From Aptenodytes patagonicus (Eukaryota; Chordata; Aves; Sphenisciformes; Spheniscidae): a stretch of DNA of 64,000 bases. A program made the position numbers and the translations under genes. The stretch is taken from positions 684,501 through 748,500 of the forward strand of contig NC_134960.1 in the NCBI RefSeq assembly GCF_965638725.1, given 5' to 3'. Under the pieces are notes generated by a model. It searched no databases. It worked only from the letters and a program-made list of their open reading frames with translations, and was not told where the DNA came from. This document shows, piece after piece, positions 1 to 12,100 of this stretch (position 1 is the stretch's first letter; each line of letters begins with the position of its first letter).

Positions 1-413
1 CGGGCGCTCCCCGCCGGGAGCCTTCCCCTTGCACCCCGGCCCGGCCCGGCGCGAAAGGCAGGGCGGCTGCCGGCAGCGCGGCCGGGCTGAGGCGCGGCGC
101 TCCCCGTCCCCGGGCGGCGCTGGGCGGGACGGGGGCCCGGGGGCGGCGGAGCGGAGCGGGGCCGGGCCGGAGCGGGGCCGGGCGGGCGGTGCCGGGGGCT
201 CCGAGCCGCCAGCACCGCGGACAGCGGCCGCCGGCCGGGCGCGCAAGGGCGGGGGCGCGGGGCCGCGTCCGCTCCGCACCCGCGGCCGCCCCGCACCGGC
301 GCTGCCCGCCCGAGGTGCCCGCCCGGGGCTGGAGAGGCGCGGAGGAGCGAGCTGGCCAAGCGGCTTCCTCCCGCTGGGGCGGGGGGAACCGGCGCGTTGT
401 CGCAAAGCTCCAT
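1..413. promoter_or_regulatory. CpG-island edge at the left end of the window
   Basis: This block is extremely GC- and CpG-rich and stops abruptly near 413, where the sequence turns A/T-rich. All frames are nearly free of stops, as expected from composition alone, so long open frames here are weak evidence. On the minus strand an ATG at 413-411, in good context (G at -3 and +4), stays open to the window edge for about 137 codons but resembles no protein I recognise. In mammals POU4F3 follows RBM27 on the same strand, so this could be the 5' end of that gene's promoter region. I see neither its POU domain nor its N-terminus. What is seen is a CpG island; the gene assignment is inference. Confidence 0.55.
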
Positions 414-3400
414 GCCCTGATTTATGATAAAACATTTAAAGGAAATCATTTATATTTCAGTGGGCCTAAATAGCTGCATGAAAGTTTTATCTAAAGTGGC
501 ACCATATTTATAGGCAGTCCTGCTATGTTGGAAGTAATTAATAGAGGGGTAAGTTTCAGGCCTTTGTTTTGTTTTGTTTTGAATCCTCCCTTTATTTAGT
601 GCCGTCTGGTTAACGTAAATAAATAAGAGGATGCAAACAGAAAGCCGGGTATAAAGCCCGAGGTAGTGCCTGTTCGTCGGAGCACGTCTCTCTGTCCCCG
701 GCTCCGAGAGCATTTGCACTAGGCTGGCACTTCCCCCCCCCCCCCATCTTTCTGCTGTTGCTTCCTTCCCTTTCAAGCAAGGAGGAGCCGTCAGGGCCCT
801 CATACACCTCCTTCCCCTGCTCCCGTGTGAAACTGCACGCGCTGTTTGGGGGGTGTGCTGCAGCCAAGCATCACACATTTGGACACAGAGCTCGGTTCGG
901 GGCTCGTGTCACAGCTCAGACCTGTCCCCTGCCACAGCCCCCCTCAGGAACACCTTTCCTGCCTGCCTGTTTCAAGCAGTCTTTTCCTCCCCTCCTGAAG
1001 GCAGTCGCTTTGAAAGAAACCGGACTGGGTAATCTAGCTGCTGAGCTCCCTTTAATTAAAGCTGTAAAATATTGATGTTCCTGGCCCTGTCTACTGACGT
1101 TACACCTTACAAACAGAGGAGAGAAGTCCAAAGGATAAACAATAACAAGTTAAAAGAGCCCAGATGGCTTGCCATCAGAAACTATCTGCAGACTCAAAGG
1201 TGTCGCTGCAATAGATTTCAGAGATCATTCGCATACTAGTAAATAATTAATAGTATTTCTGGAAGAAAAAAACCCCACCAAACCCATACCCTGATGAAAC
1301 ATCACGAGTGACTCATTGAAAATATGAAGGTAAAAGTAAGATTAAAAGCGTGCGCTATTTTATTCTTTGCCACAATTCAAAGATTGCTATCTGTTTTCCT
1401 AATATATAAAAATATTATTTTCTTATTCAGAATTTAATTCGAAGCCCATCACAGTCAGAGTGTTGTCAATAGGCTCTTGGTTTCATTGTATTCATTCAAT
1501 TTAGTTTAAAAATTATATGGTAAATGCTTACACAGGACTGATGGGAAGTTTGAAATACAAACGTGTTATTTAACACACAATTCATGCTAATATCCTCTCT
1601 ACAGTGGGCTGTAAGCAGCGCTACCTATTACAGTCACAAAGCCAACATAACTCGCCCCATTAAATTTTCTTCAATTGCTATTTAAAACAACCACATAATT
1701 TCCTGCAAATCTGGCTCTTCTGGGGTAGACTGCTGCAACACTTTACCTTTCGAGATCCGTGAGGAAGCTAAAGCAATGCGTGGCTAACACAAAGATACTT
1801 TCCTTTTCCTCGCTGGGGGAACACAACCGTGGGTACCCGCTTTCTGTCTCCCGCCTTGAGCCTTTGCTCCCCTACCCTGCCCACCCCGAGTCCTGGGAGG
1901 GTTTCTTTGTCACGCCCTGGCATTTGTCTTCACTGTGTATCTGAAAAAGAAGTCATGTTTTTCAGACCTGACCCAAGATTCACGTGATAAAATAAGTTCT
2001 GTTGCTGAGGTGCAGCCTTTGGTGACGGGCAAATGCCTGATGCGTGTGAAGGAAGAGTGACGAGCGCTGACTTTGGAAGGTTCCTGCAGGACCTGGGTTT
2101 ACACGGCACATTTCTAGTACCCTAAAAGCACAAGCCACACTGCACCCAGTATGATACGGCTGTTCCACCGCACAATCTGATCGAGGAAATATCTAGGATT
2201 ACCCAGACAGTCAATTATTCATCAGCTAAACGGCCAAGCATCAATTACCTGGCTTGATTCTTTTATTCATTAAGGAGATTGAAGAGCCCAACTTAACAAA
2301 GCAAAAAGAAAGTTGCTAAGTTACAGGAGCTGCCCGGCTCAGTAGCGAGGCCACCCCGTGTCAGGCTTTCAAAGGAGAGGGATCTGACCGCGAGGAAGTC
2401 TCCGAGGCTATAGAGTGTCACCCGGAGCACTCGGGTTTTAGAGCAGCCCATTCCTCCGCAGGGCTGAAAGTAACGGGGTTAAACAGAGAGGCAGGACTGC
2501 GCCGGAGTTATAACTGCACCTTGGTGCGGGTACAGTGAGAGGTCAGCTGGGGCCTGGCCCCGAAGAGAAGGCTGGAGAGAATGAAAGGTGCTGTAAGGGT
2601 GTTTTGAAGAAGAACTTTAAGGGTTTGAAGCGAGGGGCCAGGGAAGGACCATTGTCATTCTGGGAAGTTTTTAATACAGGTGGGGGTGGGATGGAAACTA
2701 TTTCAGAGAGAAAAGCTGCAATCTTTTGTGGCATCGCTACAAAGGTACCACTCAGCAGAGATCCTCAGCCGGGTCCTGCAGCAGAGAGATCTTACAGGCA
2801 GTTTAAGACAAAAAGCACATTTCCCACCACTCCTGAGCCATCTCCCCGTGCAAACGGGCCAGGCGCTGGGGGGGCTCAGCAGCTTGCCGAGGGTCACCAC
2901 AGCCCAGCGGGCAGGGACGAACTTGGAGACGGGAAGAAGCATGGAGCCGCAGGAGGGATGTTCCCGCTGGCTGCTGCAGGGGTGAGTCCAAGGTGCGCAT
3001 CTCTGATTGATAGTCACGAAGATGAGCTGTGAAACCAAAACTAGAGCCGGCTGGCATTCAGCAGCGCATCCCACAGCACCTGGTAAAGCCCCGCAGCTCC
3101 AATCACTGAGCTGCACGCTGACGGTAAACACAACCAAAAATCTGCAGTGAGCGTTCGACATAACAGCCCCCGTGTACCGGAGTCGGTCTGACCAACCTGG
3201 CACAACTCAGGGAAATAAAGGTTGCTGCTGGCGCCGGCATTCCTCTTTCAGAGGAGCGGATGAAGACCCGGGGCCGTGGCTCTGGGGAGCTGCACTGGCC
3301 ATAAGGACCGGGATGGTGAGGGACGGGGGACGGTGCCTGCGCCCTCCCTGGGGCTGGAGCGCGCGGTGCTTGCAGGGCAGGGCGCACCGAGGTGTCTGCC

Positions 3401-4740
3401 ACGTGGCAGAGCAGGTTTGGAGCTCACCGCAGCAGACTCCCGGCATCCACCCAGGGAAAAGGCCCTTCAGTGAAGTAATATGAACCTGCAGCAGGACACA
3501 CAGCTTTCGCTGACAGACTGCTTACCCCGAAAATTGCCAGAGCCTGGAAGAGAATAATGACAATAAATTAAAAGTCAGAAAACTGCAATATACATAGTCA
3601 CATAGCTGCAGACACCATCTCTTAACCATTCTGTGACTGCCAGATTACTCCTTCTTACAGGGATTTGAGAGAACAATAACGGCATGGCATTTCATTGAGA
3701 CAAGAGCAACAAAAGTTTCCAGTAAGCACTTGTCTCATCAGTGTTACCGACCTGCTCTGGTAGCAAGTGTGCCTGGGCCGTGCCGCTCCGCCACCATCAC
3801 CCGAGTGGATCAGTACACTCTGCTCCAAGCACGGGCTTTCCCGGCCGGCCGGGGGTGGCTCCATGCCCTGGCTCTGCCCGATGTCCCCTGGACAGACCAG
3901 ACCTCCCCGCGAGTCCCTCCCTGGTGGTGGCTGTGCATTTTCCGCGCTGGTTGTGGATCTTGGTGCCGACCCGTTAACAACAGCACATGCAACTAATCTG
4001 ACTCAACCAGCAGATTTTGCGACATGTGCTTTTGTCCCATATCTTTCTCTTCCATGATTTGCCTTTTGCTGTTCCTACCTTGTGCCCGCTGGCGTGGCCG
4101 AGACCTGGAAAGTCGGGGTCTAATAGGCCAGGGAGGGAAACCTGTGGGTGTGGGAAGGGTCGTGGGAAGCAGAATAACTACATGCAAGTCCTGTTGCTCA
4201 TGGTGCTGGAAGTAGCAGTGAAGTTTCCCTCCCAGGACTCCATCCCTCGCAGCTCTTCATCTTGGCGAGGACGGGCTTCCTCAGCGGGCAGGGAATGCCT
4301 GCGGGTCCGCTCAGCCTGGGTTACCACACGCTAGCCCACCGGACCGTGCTCCCGAAGGACCGGGCAGTCAGGCCGGTTGCTGAACCTCCTTCCAAGGAGA
4401 GGAAAGGGTAAGTACCTGGGGTTTGCGCGTTGCTTCAGATTATATTATAAGTGCTCGCTCTCATCTTCTGTAATTAAAAAACAAAACAAAGTTTTGCCGG
4501 CTGCACGCAGAGGAGCTCTCGGGGAGCAAAGTCTTGGGCACGTTACTGGTCCCAGCCAGTGGGCACAGGCAGCTGCAGAAGGCTGAGTGGGTGTTTGCGA
4601 GTATTAATCCTAGATCAAAACTAAAAAAGCCTTTACTATTAGAAAAGCATTGTGGCCGTATTAGAAAATTAGAAGTGCCAAAGCTATGCTGCAGCATTGA
4701 AATATTTGTTTAAAGGAGGCAGAACAAACAGCCTGTCTTC
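414..4740. other. Intergenic DNA with A/T-rich homeodomain-like sites
   Basis: I see no supportable gene. Open frames are short, overlap on both strands and carry no recognisable domain. The stretch mixes A/T-rich DNA (about 1,040-1,730 and 2,170-2,300) with more GC-rich DNA (about 2,840-3,460 and 3,770-4,330). Homeodomain/POU-like cores occur at 535-546, 1,050-1,061, 1,243-1,251 and 2,211-2,225. A C homopolymer lies near 734-745. The A/T-rich blocks look like candidate conserved non-coding elements, but conservation cannot be judged from a single sequence. Confidence 0.5.
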
Positions 4741-5180
4741 CAGCAGTAGCATTTGGAAAGCTGATGCAATCTTATTTTTTAATTTTTCAGTAAACAAGGT
4801 TTTGATTTGAGGTACCAGGAATGCAAGATGCCAGACAGTTCATGCTAACTGTGAGGTCTTCCTTGTACTCGTTTGTAATGTGCATTAATTATAGAACTTG
4901 TTTCTTGTATCATTCCCTGAAATTAAAATTGTAACAAAGGATACATCGGCGCTTGTTAAAAATAAACCCGATCTCTTCCTGATGGAGATAATAGGAGCAA
5001 CGTGACAATGTTTTCCGGGGCGGGGTGTGTGTGTGTGTCTGTGTGTAAGAGAGCACTTACCTGTCAGGCATCTCTTTCTTGTTATATTTGCTCCTAATTC
5101 TAGAAATACGTCTAAACGTAGTCTAACAGGACTCTGTTCCACAAGAAATTAATGAGGAACAAACATTAATTATTCATGTC
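4741..5180. promoter_or_regulatory. Candidate enhancer with clustered POU4-like sites
   Basis: The block contains TGCATTAATTATA at 4,881-4,893 and a facing pair, AATTAATGAG at 5,147-5,156 and CATTAATTATTCATG at 5,164-5,178. The known POU4 (Brn3) site is close to GCATAATTAATGAG, so these match it in both orientations. A TG microsatellite lies between them at about 5,026-5,046. POU4 proteins are known to autoregulate and POU4F3 is the expected next gene, so an enhancer is plausible. Motif matches alone do not prove one. Confidence 0.35.
5026..5046. repeat. TG dinucleotide microsatellite
   Basis: An interrupted run of TG units directly follows a short GC-rich spacer. It is a simple repeat with no other structure visible. 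Confidence 0.8.
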
Positions 5181-8100
5181 CTGAAACAGGAGGGCTGCTA
5201 ACGTTTTTGCTAATCAACAAGTCAAACGGCTGTATCTTTGTCAGGGCAATCTTGGGGAGGATGGAGAAAGAACAACATTGATATGTTTTACCCAACTGCC
5301 CCCAAAGTCTTGCCCTTAGTTTGCACATTTCTCCGTCAGGAATCCAGGATCGCTGCTGCCTTTTAATGCCATCCGTTGTTGTAAGATGGAACTGAGAGAC
5401 TCTCCAGCTCAACGTCAGCTGCAGGCTGGACAAAACTGCAGGGAAGGAGCTACGGGGAGCTCCCCAGCTGGCTTCCAGGCCTTTGGAGTCAGCCCTTCGT
5501 AGGAAAAATTAAGGGAATGAGACAAGAAAAACAAAAATTCAACCAAAGGAAAAAGGAAGAACCAAGGTTCAGCTGCCGAGGCCTGAATCAGAGACCAAAT
5601 ATTTGAAGAAAACCTGCATTTGGCACTTCTGGTCCTTTGCGCCCCGGTTGGAGGTCAGCAGGCTCACCGCTGGGTCCCGGGGACAGCACCGCACCGAGGA
5701 CACCCGACAGCAGGAGAAATAGAAACCGCAGACAGGTTTTAGGGCTGACTTTTCATCCTGGGCCTTTATCTTGGTGAATGTAATGAACTGGACCTACAAA
5801 AAGTTGCTGTTTAGACATTTGCCTAACAGAACACGCTTAAAAATTAATGGCTTTGTTTAGAAACAAAATATTTTTAAAAATCAAAGCATAATTAGAGAAC
5901 AAGTTGCTTTCAGACAAGAGCTTGAAATGTTAAACAAAATTAAAAATATATTTCCTTCAAAGGGACAAAGATTATGTAGCCAAAAAAGGACTTAGAATGC
6001 TCTTGCTTTGCCAAAATTCAGTGGCCCAAAGCTATTTTTTCAGTTGCTGTGAATTTGTTTATTTCTTGAACAAGAGCAGCGCGAGGACTGTTCAGTGTGC
6101 ATTTAAGCAGAGACTCTCAAACATCCTCCACCTAATTCGGCAAGGGGCGTTTGCCTCCACATCCAACCAGAGGAGCACAGTGTGGGGCAGAAGCAGTCAT
6201 GACCCTACGCTGCCCGGCAAAATTCAACAATAAGAAAACTCAGGCAAACAGTGCCGGAGAAGGCTGTTCAGCATCCTCACACATTGCTCCCAACATAGCT
6301 GTTTGTCTCATATTTACCGCATTTTGGTCATCATCTACAAACCAGTAAGAGCAAATACATATATTTTTCCACTTTCAAAGTGGAAAAAAAAAATTCAAAA
6401 AAATTTTTCCAAATGGAAGGGATTTTAAGACTTGCCCATAGTACAGAATCTCTCCTCTACGTGTCCGAAGTGGTTCAAAATTCCATTAGAGCTGCTGCAT
6501 CTTAAAACTAGTCCAAGAAGAAGGTCAAGCTGCTTAAATCCTGGAGCTATAGCTGTAGTTGCAACAGATAAAGCCCTTCCCTCCTAGGATCCCCAAACAA
6601 GCTGATTATCAGTTTAATAACCGAACCCAGAATTTTCCCGCTCCAGGTGCTCTAACAAACAATTTTCCATCGCATCTGCCTTGGGATTCATTTTGAATTT
6701 GTTCCAATTTGATGAGGCACCATGGGACCCCGCATCGAGGGTTTGGGGCTGTTTCCAGGAGAGGAGGTCTGTGGGGGTCTGCACCCCTGGAGCTGACCAT
6801 GCCCCACAGGCTGAGCGCTGCAGGGAGCACGGACATCGGGGAGCTGTTGGGTGCTGCTGTGCCCTGTAGCTCTGTAAAATTATTCAGCTTTGTGCTGCCT
6901 TCACATCCCTGTTACATTAATGCTCCCTGAAATCTTCATTAGAATTTGAAATTGAAATATAACAATCAAAGGGGGGTGGGGAGAAGTCCTGTCACCTGAC
7001 ATTAAACTCATCCCTTCCACGGTCACATTTCTTGGGGTTTAACTGAAGAAGTCACACCGACTGCTGCATCCGAGCTCAGGGAAAACAAACGGTCACTGGC
7101 CAGAGCGGACACGCCGTCAGCGACGCGCCCACACCGGTGCCAGCGCTGACGGGCCGCAGGTTCCCGTGGCTCCCAGCGAAGAGGACGTGGGGCCGTGCGG
7201 CGCGGGCTGTCCGCACACCTCCGAGTGCCCTTTGCCACAGCAGGCGCTTGCTGGCTGCACGTGTTACACGGTGTTTCAGCAGCTCTGCGTGTCTTCGGTG
7301 TGACATCTCTCTGCTTCTTGCACAGCTTTTCACCTATCAGACACACCAAGACGCCTTGTTGTGATCAGGAGAAGAAAATCTCAAGTTCCTAAGGTGCTTT
7401 ATGTTTAGCCACAAGCGTCCCGGTTCGAAGCTCTATAGGCAAGAAATATTTCCAAAGTAGCAAAAAGTTTATCTGTGAAAAGCATTAGAGAAATCCCTGG
7501 GGCATATTCCCGAAGGGACGCCCTGCTCGGCTCCTAACCCGGCGCTCGGCTGCCGCGCAGCACAGCCACGTCCTGGACCCGCAGGCAGCACCGATCCCGC
7601 ATTTGTGTAACTCGGCACAGGCTCCCGACTCGGTGGTGCCACCGTGCCGCCTGTTGTGGAAAGGTTTACGTTGCCTGCACAAAAATGTGAGACATCCAGG
7701 GGGTACTTATACTTGGGTTTTGCCAGAGAAGCGCGACCCAGGGAGCGCAGACGTTGCAGGGAAGGTGCTGGCTCCTCCCAAAGCCAGTGAGAGCTTGGAC
7801 AGTGGAGGGAACTATTCAAAGCCAGTCCCTGAGCCACAGCAGCGAGAGGAGCAAGCCTAGGGCAATATGCAGCCGTGTTAAGTTACAGGCAGGGACAGGA
7901 ACTCGCACCCCATCTGAAAGCGGGTTCATCACAGCAGTAGCAACAGCATCGCCTGTCTGGTGCCCCCGCAGCAGCCCCAGCTCCTGCGGCTGGCACCTCT
8001 CTCACAATGGGACTGCCTAGGAAGGGTTGTGGGTCCCTGCTCCTAACAGCGCCCCAAAAGGTGCCACGTCAACAGCTACACAGGAATTTGTGATGAAATT

Positions 8101-9100
8101 AGGCTTGCTCAGGAAGGGGGTTTAAAGATTTACAACTCTACTTACGGAGGACACTAAACAACGGTTTTGCACTGGTCAGAGCAATGCTCTGTTGCTGACG
8201 CTTCTTGTGCATTACACCAGCTCTTTCTCCAGAGCAGAGGAGGCTCTCTCGCACCCAGAGCTCTGCAGGCTTTGAGAGGAGCTGGGAAGTGGTGTGGCCG
8301 TTTGCAGGGGTTTGCAGCAGGAGCATCGCCCGGCAGAGGAAGGGGAGAGTCCTTGCTCTGCTCTGCAAAACTGCCCGCGATGGTGCGAGGCTGCTTGCTG
8401 CAGCAGGTGGGCTCGGGCTCAGACACAGTGCAAAGCTTTGCATCCAGTTCTGCACAGCTTTGCAGATTTTACTGTTTGAATGCACATGCGTCGTGTTCTG
8501 GAGATCTTTCCTCCCCTGGTGTAGGGAAGCACAGCACCCTAAAGCTCGTGGCATCAAGTTTTGCAGCCCTTTATTAGGCTTTTCCCCAAATGAACGATCA
8601 GACAGTTTTGGGGCAGTGTAAATCTGTAAGAATCCATTCCTCCCACCACAGGCAAACCTCAGACATTAATGTATTTTGTAGTTAAATTAACAAGTCTCAT
8701 TACTTTTCTCCCTGTCACATCAATCTCCACATGCTGACATTAAAACTTCCACTGTGTACAAATATAGCCTGAAAATACTTTCTTATAGGCCTAGATATGA
8801 TTACAGTCGCATACACTTTTATCCTGTTTTAGACTTAACTCCCTCTTTTGTAATAGGGACATCAACAGTTGGAAGTGTGCTTGTTCAAGAAGTCCTCCTC
8901 ACTCTTCTTTGACCCACAGATAACCCAAAGTCACGTTAAAAAGCAAAGAGTGGATGAAATTGTTGTCTGACATATCTTTAGCCACCAGAGAGCTCACAGA
9001 GGTACGTTATGTTGAGTTGACTCCAAATAATTTTCACATGAATTACTAAAGTGCCAGAAATGTATAATTTATTAGCATTTAAATAAATCACAGAGCAGAA
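5181..9100. other. Intergenic DNA with CpG-rich islets
   Basis: I see no supportable gene. Most of the stretch is ordinary A/T-rich sequence. CpG-rich islets stand out at about 7,040-7,270 and 7,500-7,640. A nearly perfect palindrome lies at 6,364-6,388. The open frames of about 120-140 codons at 7,469-7,837 and 8,138-8,621 exist on both strands at once and show no known domain, so I treat them as chance. Confidence 0.5.
6364..6388. repeat. 12-bp inverted repeat with a 1-nt centre
   Basis: TTTTTCCACTTT is followed by one C and then its exact reverse complement. It lies in intergenic DNA, and A-rich sequence follows directly. Confidence 0.9.
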
Positions 9101-12100
9101 GTGCTTTAAGGTTATTGGTGCAAGATGCGCAGACTAGGCTATAATTAACTCAAAAGCGTCACTGAGTGCAGTGCTCTCAGCGGTGCCGCACCGACACGAT
9201 CAAGGCGCAGCAAGACAAAGTACAAACAGGGTTCGACTCCTAAAAAACAACAACACAGCAGTCAAACCCCTGAGCTGGGGCGTGACGCTGGTGCCGGGCT
9301 GCTGCCTCCCCGGCTCTGGCGCTCCCCCCCCCCCACCTCCCCGTCGCTGGCAGGGGTTTCCCCCTGGGGTCTGGGACACACGTTTTTCCCTCTCGAGCAC
9401 TCGCAGTCACGGCAATGCTGCAGCCTGCGTGCTGTCAGTCGGTGAGAGCCCTTACAGCGCCCGACTCAATCAACCTCTCCTGGAGGAAACGCGACCTCAG
9501 CAGACGCGCACGTCTCCGGACCACCCGCGGCCTGCGGCTGCGCGCCCCGGGGCTGGCACGGGGGTCGCTGCCGTTGTCTCTGCTGGGGGGGTCAGGTCAG
9601 CGCCGCCTCTGCCGGAGGTTTCCCCTCTGGCCTTGGTCACTTGCTTCCACCACAGCTGGACGCACCGAAAGCGGTGACACCAACTCTGTTACAGCCTTCG
9701 TTTGGGCTGCAGTATATTGACCAGATAAAGTGTTTTCTGAAGTTCAAATCTAAAAGCTGTTTCTGACAGAAAGTGTATTTGCCAGATACCATAAAGAAGT
9801 AGCAAAAAACCTCTTGTTTTTCTTTAGTGGGAAGAAGGGGGAAGACCCGAGTGAAGCAGGGAATTTAGGGATGTAAGCAATTCTGCCATTTGACCCTGCT
9901 GTGGTGAAACAGAACAAGGCCAAGGAAATCCCTCGGTCCCCCAGGTCCGGTTGCGCTTTGCTCCCGGGGTTTGGACACCCGGCTCGTCCCCGCACTCACA
10001 CACCATCCCTAAAGGATCCCCCTTCTCACCCCGCTCCCGCACGGGCGCTGCCGACCGCAGTCACTCAGGCGGGTTCTCTGGGACGGGCAGGCGCTGCTCT
10101 GCCTGTGGGGACGACGGACAGGTCCCCTCGGCCCGACGGGGCGGATGGGACACTGGACCCATCCCATGCCGCAGCCTGCCCGGACCAGAGCCAAGCGCCC
10201 AGGGAGCAGCGGCAGTTTCGGGGGCCGCGGCAGGTGAACCAGGGCAGGTTTTCTCAGGAGAGCACAACTGCCGCCTTTCCAGAGCGAAGACTGCTCTCGC
10301 TGCACCTTTGCCGTTCACCGTAACAGTTTCTGTCCTTCAGTCGACGTATTTCATAGTGAAACCCCACGGTTTGCTGCACGTGGCACATGCAAGGCAGGAG
10401 CAATAGCAGTAGAAGCCTGCCTCAGCACTGCCTGTACCACACACTAAAACCATTTAGCACTGACCCACACAGCACGGCGAGGCCAGACGTCACCGTCACC
10501 CCCGAGGCCAAGCACCAACATGCAACTCGCTGCGTGTCACATGTATCCACGTGCAATATCTCTTACGGCAAAGATTATTGAACCGACGTAAACACAGACC
10601 TACCTGTCCCCACGCAAGGGACCCAAGCATGGTAAATGGACGCCGCTTTAGAGATGTGGCCAGGGAGGAAAAGATCATTCCTTGTAGAGTGCCAAAATGA
10701 TCCTGCCTCATGCATGCAATATTCATGCAATCACAAGTCTAAAAAACACACAACATCAGCTTTTTCTATTTATACAATTTTCAGGTCATACGAAAGCTGC
10801 AAGAACATAGCTGAATAAGTTTATAAACTTTCAATTTATACTAGGATTAAAAGCAAGACAGCAAGAAGAAAATATTGAAAAAGTACAGAAGCAGTATATA
10901 AAAATCTGTATCATCATAACCGAGTCTACCATTGTGAAAGCACATTTAAGATCAAATTGGAAATAAAATAAGCAGACAAATCACAGTAAAACGCATTAGA
11001 TTTCCAGGATGAACATTGCTAGGGTCACAAAAGATATTGCTTTAAAATATATTTATCTGGAGATTAACATAAATCCTGTTCTACATGGTTTCCAATAAAC
11101 TTTTCTGCGTGTCTTTTCCTCCCTGGAGATGCAGTCCACCCTTCCGACAGGGACAGAGGAGGCTGGGACAGCCGGGCTGGAGAGGGGAAGGAAGCAGCCT
11201 GCGGTCGGCGATGCTACCGAACCTGCCTGCGCGCCTGCACTGACCCCAGCGCCGAGGGCACCCGCACCAGGACGTTTCTGCACCCCGCACACCTGAAGAG
11301 AGCCCAGTTCTTGCTGACCATGGAGATGTCACACTTATCTCTGAAGCGTCCCGTTACGACCCCTCGTGATGAAAAATTATTATTGCAGAGAAAATAATCC
11401 ACACTTTGATTTGGCAAATATTTTGTCTGTATATACAACCTACCCGATTACCGCTGCTTCTCCCCATGAAATAAGCTTCAACCAATTCCCCCCAGAGGCA
11501 GCTCGGTGTTTGTCTGCACGCAGAAACCGACAGAGGTAGGGAGCAGCCCAGGGAGCGTGGGGATGCCTCGTCTGCTGGGCTGCTGCTGCTCTGAGCCCTC
11601 CTGAAAATAAACGGTCTAGAGCAGTTACCTGGGAGACACGGTACTGGCCCTCCGCTTGCGGGTGAAAAAAGCGTGAAGTGCTGAGCTCCACTCGTCCAAT
11701 GTCAACCCAAGATGCCCACAGATTTATTAAAAATAAATCCTGGACTGCATCCTGTCATGGAGCAAAAACATCATCACTTCAAATAAAGCAGGCGTTGAGA
11801 AGCTGAGTGGCATGCAGCGTACTACCTGCAAATCAATCTCAGGCAGCGTTTTAAGGGATAAAAGGCAATATTCTGGTCACCTCACCCAGCATTCTGCCTT
11901 CGAACTGAGTGATGTGAAAATCTTCACTTAGGTAATACAGGTCAGATACTTAAAGTATTCAGATGCCTAAAGATGCAGATTTCAAATAAAAAAAAATAAT
12001 TAGATAACCATTAGGTTCTGATGCTCTTACCTGTCAATTAAACCTGCGTCCAAATGGCAAGAAAATTTGAGAGATGCTGACGCAATGCCGACGCCCCAAG

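Noticed and set aside
1..413. POU4F3 coding sequence, expected by synteny
   Set aside because: Neither the N-terminal motif nor the POU domain is present in any frame.
29..427. Open frame of 132 codons on the plus strand in the left CpG island
   Set aside because: Composition-driven: low-complexity Arg/Gly/Pro/Ala translation, open frames also exist on the other strand, and no domain is seen.
9171..9677. Open frame of 168 codons in the CpG-rich patch
   Set aside because: It crosses a C homopolymer, has no known domain, and a second overlapping frame is also open.
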